A stretch of DNA of 64,000 nucleotides from Prunus persica. Taxonomy: Eukaryota; Streptophyta; Magnoliopsida; Rosales; Rosaceae. The position numbers were made by a program, and so were the translations under genes. Positions 61,001 through 64,000 of the stretch are shown in pieces. The notes beneath the pieces were generated by a model. That model did not search any database. It was not told the DNA's origin and saw nothing but the letters and a program-made list of their open reading frames with translations. The stretch's first letter is position 1. Each line of letters begins with the position of its first letter. The stretch covers positions 21,886,462 to 21,950,461 of the forward strand of contig NC_034015.1 in assembly GCF_000346465.2 (NCBI RefSeq), given 5' to 3'.

Positions 61001-61090
61001 AGCATTTTCTTGGCCCAAAACCACAGCCGAGAAAATGATCAAACAGAGCAAATTAAACAAGGAAACCCTTTGAACACCAATCATGATCAT
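58023..61090 (-). CDS. LRR receptor-like serine/threonine kinase (At2g24130-like, non-RD)
   Basis: Plasma-membrane receptor kinase, 987 residues, two exons: 58531-61090 and 58023-58426. The intron splits the activation segment (GSIGYIAP/EYGMG). The start MIMIGVQRVSLFNLLCLIIFS gives a signal peptide ending near ENAQ; longer upstream frames are unlikely. LRRNT_2 domain (DKASLLSFKTAIV...WNSLGVHVCNWSGIRC) is followed by about 20 extracellular LRRs of the LxxLxLSxNxLxGxIP type. Transmembrane helix at about 601-625 (LAILSILLSLLITPIFCIFGY). Kinase: glycine loop GAGRFGHVYKG, lysine in VIAVKVL (about 698), catalytic VVHCDLKPSN (D about 797), DFG (about 815). The Arg before the catalytic Asp is Cys, a non-RD kinase typical of innate immune receptors. 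Ligand unknown. Confidence 0.95.
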
Positions 61091-62790
61091 ATCAATCTTC
61101 TCCGAGCTAAATTTTTTGAAGAAATTGATGAAAACAAAGTGATCAGAAAAGAAAAAATATATATAAAAGAGTAGTTCTGGATGGCACAGGAGAAATGCAT
61201 GCACCAGCTGCATGAGCTTGAGATTAAGATAATGAAAGCTTGGAGATGTCCAATGCCAATAAGTAAGCAAAGCAATGCTTGGAAAATTTTGAAAATCTTG
61301 TGCCTAACTGCCGTTTGATGGAGTGGATGTACGTTTGGCGCCTGTGATCTTTGACTTTAAATCCCACCAATAGCGTTCATACAATTGTGTGCGTGTAACA
61401 TGCCAAGTAAGCAACGTTAATGCAGTACATGTCAGCACCGGCAGGCCTAACCATTTTATTTTATACTCAGCTTTTTGTTCATGAATTTATCTAATCATAT
61501 TAGTATTATGTTGTTGGTTTAGAGATGTGAGCGCAGAGATTAGTGGATGGTGTGCTGTGGGGAAGATATAATATTGGTTAATAAGCACGCTTGAGGAAGC
61601 TGATGTGGTAAGTGGGTGTTTGGGTTTCGGTATATTTGTCGGCCCAGCGCCTCAGCTCATGCATACACACGCTGTTCATCAATTGGTATTGTAGCACTAA
61701 TTTAAGAAGAGTAATTAAGAAATGTACAGCAGCACAATAACATGCAACCGACATAAACAAATAAAAAGTTTTGATTATAAATTCTAACGTGTTGTATGAG
61801 AAATAAATGAAATGTTTACTTATTAGTTGGCCAGAATTAAGGTACATTCTTTTAAGCATTTGTAGCTGAAGTTTTAGACAAGCTTGTAAACTCAAGTATC
61901 TCGAGATTGGACTGGATTGAAGTTAAAACTTGTAAGAATATTAAATTGGGGTATGATGTAATAAGTTCGATTTTAAATATTTATAAATTCATCAAACAGC
62001 TGTCAAAATACTTACCTAATTTAATTGAAATAGTCTGAGAGCCACCAAATATGCCCAAAGTTCTATACTTAGCTGATCGGAGAGCAGCATCAATGATCAT
62101 CAAATTTGTGCACACAAGTTCGGAAAATGGAGTTAGGTCTGGTTTTGGACAAAGCCAGATTTGATTAAGACATCAATTACTGAATAATCTTGTAGGAGCC
62201 GGTAGTTATCAGAAGATCATACGTCACATGCCAAGGCTAATCATTAAATTGTGGAAAAAACTTGAACTGATTTTGCTTTAAAGAAAAAGTAACAAAAGTT
62301 TGAACAGCTTCATATTCGTCTCGTCACAGACCTCGCAATCATCCCCTCCCTTTTTCACCAAACGAATAAGGAACTAGAGGAGGAGGCGTCGGCCACGGTG
62401 GAGATGAGAACCAAACATCAGATCGGCGGTAGAGGGATATTTCGTTATTGTCAACGCATAATCAGATCCAGTCATCAAACTAACATGTTGCCTTTGTTAC
62501 ACGTGGCAGCATCTCATAGCAACGGCCTTGAGACCAACTCATATATGAGTGGGTCCTTAATCGACCTCGACGCCAACAAGGAGGCTAGAATGAGGGTCTT
62601 AATCGTCATCCAATCTAGTGCGGAGTTGTTGGATTAAAATTTCTCATTGTAACTACTCAACATAGTCCCTCGTTATAGAAACTCGCCATAAATAGCTAGA
62701 AATAGATAATGTCACATCTACCCCAGCTAGCAAACGACGAAATCAGAAAGGACAATTTAGGTTTTTCAGATTTTATTTTGTTCAATCAAA
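61091..62790. other. Divergent spacer between LRR kinase and RPOTp
   Basis: Promoter of the receptor kinase on the left. A small ORF of about 77 codons from the ATG at 62404 has no recognisable domain or codon signal, so I do not call it a gene. No bounded repeat identified. Confidence 0.45.
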
Positions 62791-62791
62791 A

Positions 62792-62887
62792 TGGGCTCAG
62801 TTTCACGAGAGTTTGCAAGTTTGCCCTTTCTCACTTCTAACGTGTTAAGTATGGGCCTTACTTCTGTGTTGCAAATAGAAGTGGGCT
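62792..62887 (+). promoter_or_regulatory. Three site II (TGGGCY) elements upstream of RPOTp
   Basis: TGGGCT (62792-62797), TGGGCC (62852-62857) and TGGGCT (62882-62887) share the same orientation within 100 bases, 170-270 bases before the start codon. Such clustered TGGGC(C/T) sites, bound by TCP factors, are common in nuclear genes for organelle gene expression. Confidence 0.5.
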
Positions 62888-63059
62888 TTTCTAAATGTAG
62901 GGGAGGCCTCTTTGTTTGTTTGTTTTTTTATTTAAATTTTTCTCCCCAAAAGAAAAAAAAAATTATTAACGTACATGGGAAAATATCCTCAAAATGGACA
63001 ACCAAAAAGGTTTAAGCGAGGTTTCATCTCTTCTTCATTGAGCTGTGCCTCTCTCTGAA

Positions 63060-64000
63060 ATGGCTTCCACAGCCTCATTCTCTCCGAGCCCTCAAGCTCA
63101 AACATACACATGCAGTTCCAGATGGAGTAAAGCTCCGAAGCTTAACCACAAGTTTCTCTTCAGCTCAACCTCCAACAGTCTCTTCTTCAAGCCCTCACAC
63201 TCTTCCTCCACTCATTTCCCGCTAAACCTTAAACCCCCTCCAGAACCTGTTCATATCCCCCCGTTGAGAGACTCAATACAAGACAATATCGTCGAAAATT
63301 CGATGAATTTTCAGATACCCATGAGCGAATTTCATCTAATTACACCTCAGGAATCGGCCCCGAGGATTTTTATCCAAGACCCGCCATGGATTGCCTCACT
63401 CTTTTTGAAGGGTATTTACAAAAGAGCCAACCAAGAATTGAAATTGGAGTCTAAGGAAATTGAGAGGAGGAACTATAATGTACTTAGGAGGAGGCAGATA
63501 AAGGCCGAGACCGAGGCTTGGGAGAGAATGGTGGACGAATATAAGGATTTGGAAAAAGTAATGCGTGAGAAGAAGTTAGCTCCGAATTTGCCTTATGTAA
63601 AGGCCTTGTTTTTGGGTTGGTTTGAGCCGTTGAGGGAGGCGATAGCGAGGGAACAGAAGACGCAGCAAACGAAAAAACACAAGGCAGCGTTTGCGCCCCA
63701 CATTGATTTGTTGCCGGCTGACAAGATGGCGCTTATTGTTATGCATAAGATGATGGGGTTGGTTATGGTGGGGAATCAAGATGGGTGTGTTCAAGTTGTT
63801 CAAGCTGCTGTTCATATTGGCATGGCCATAGAGCAGGAGGTGAGTTCTAAAGTCCTAATTTCATTTGTGTGTTTGGAGTTTTAGATAATTGTTTGCATAT
63901 TGGTTTTGAAATGGACCTTTCATAGTTACTAAGTCAATGCGACATGATGTGCATTATAAAAGCTACGGTTTAAGGAGATTTCATCCCTGAAGTGATGCCT
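63060..64000 (+). CDS. RPOTp: Plastid phage-type RNA polymerase RPOTp, first exon (gene continues right)
   Basis: Nuclear-encoded T7-like single-subunit RNA polymerase that transcribes plastid housekeeping genes from NEP promoters. Exon 1 is 63060-63839 (260 codons), ending GAG|GTGAGT; the rest of the window is intron. The start [22 protein letters not shown] is a Ser/Thr-rich, acid-poor plastid transit peptide. The N-terminal polymerase domain begins about residue 110: [72 protein letters not shown] and [19 protein letters not shown] match RPOTp (Arabidopsis At2g24120) and related RpoT enzymes. Catalytic palm motifs lie outside the window. A mitochondrial or dual-targeted RpoT is less likely because of the presequence and the neighbouring genes. 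Confidence 0.9.

Noticed and set aside
62404..62637. Small ORF of about 77 codons
   Set aside because: No domain, no codon signal and no splice or promoter support; random ORF length for this composition.

Overview
This is a 64 kb window of a plant nuclear genome, from a core eudicot. The evidence is GT-AG introns, long intergenic spacers, and plant-specific families: cellulose synthase with an N-terminal RING domain, a DYW-type PPR protein, a QWRF/AUGMIN8-like protein, eIFiso4G and plastid phage-type RNA polymerase. Protein similarity to Arabidopsis is high throughout. My feeling is rosid, perhaps Rosaceae, but no sequence here proves it.

Layout. 1-4.2 kb: 5' part of an eIFiso4G gene (minus, continues beyond the left edge). 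4.8-5.4 kb: 5'-truncated LINE with a poly(A) tail and target-site duplication. 6.6-8.8 kb: intronless cytosolic HSP70 with heat-shock elements. 9.4-12.2 kb: plastid translation initiation factor IF-3. 14.0-18.7 kb: secondary-wall cellulose synthase CESA7, 12 exons. 19.3-21.7 kb: single-exon DYW PPR editing factor (minus). 22.4-25.8 kb plus leader: QWRF/AUG8-like microtubule protein (minus). 27.5-32.3 kb: repeat-rich spacer. 32.3-36.6 kb: PDE327-type plastid FAD oxidoreductase, 13 exons (minus). 37.3-38.5 kb: small Elongin-B-like ubiquitin-fold protein (minus). 40.5-41.1 kb: Mutator-type MITE. 41.5-43.9 kb: calcineurin-B-like EF-hand protein. 45.2-51.7 kb: a complete, very young Ty1/copia retrotransposon (minus). 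52.9-54.7 kb: GTD-binding (DUF593) myosin-binding protein. 56.1-56.8 kb: hAT-type MITE. 58.0-61.1 kb: LRR receptor kinase with a non-RD kinase domain (minus). 63.06 kb to the right edge: first exon of the plastid RNA polymerase RPOTp.

The genes are not a functional operon, but their order is informative. As I recall the Arabidopsis map, homologues of most of them lie in two paired segments: At2g24050-24140 (eIFiso4G2, IF3, QWRF4, RPOTp, LRR-RLK, DUF593) and At4g30690-30830 (IF3, PPR, AUG8, PDE327, DUF593). This window would then preserve the unfractionated ancestral order. Several genes serve plastid gene expression or biogenesis (IF-3, the FAD enzyme, RPOTp).

I found no CRISPR-like, phage or otherwise undescribed system. 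The most noteworthy items are the copia element (indistinguishable LTRs, intact gag and pol, a stop-rich duplicated gag-pol spacer, a 92-bp tandem array), two tiny poly(A)-tail insertions flanked by target-site duplications, two MITEs with clear duplications, and a GC-rich palindrome upstream of the PDE327 gene. All exon coordinates were read by eye from splice consensus and protein continuity.
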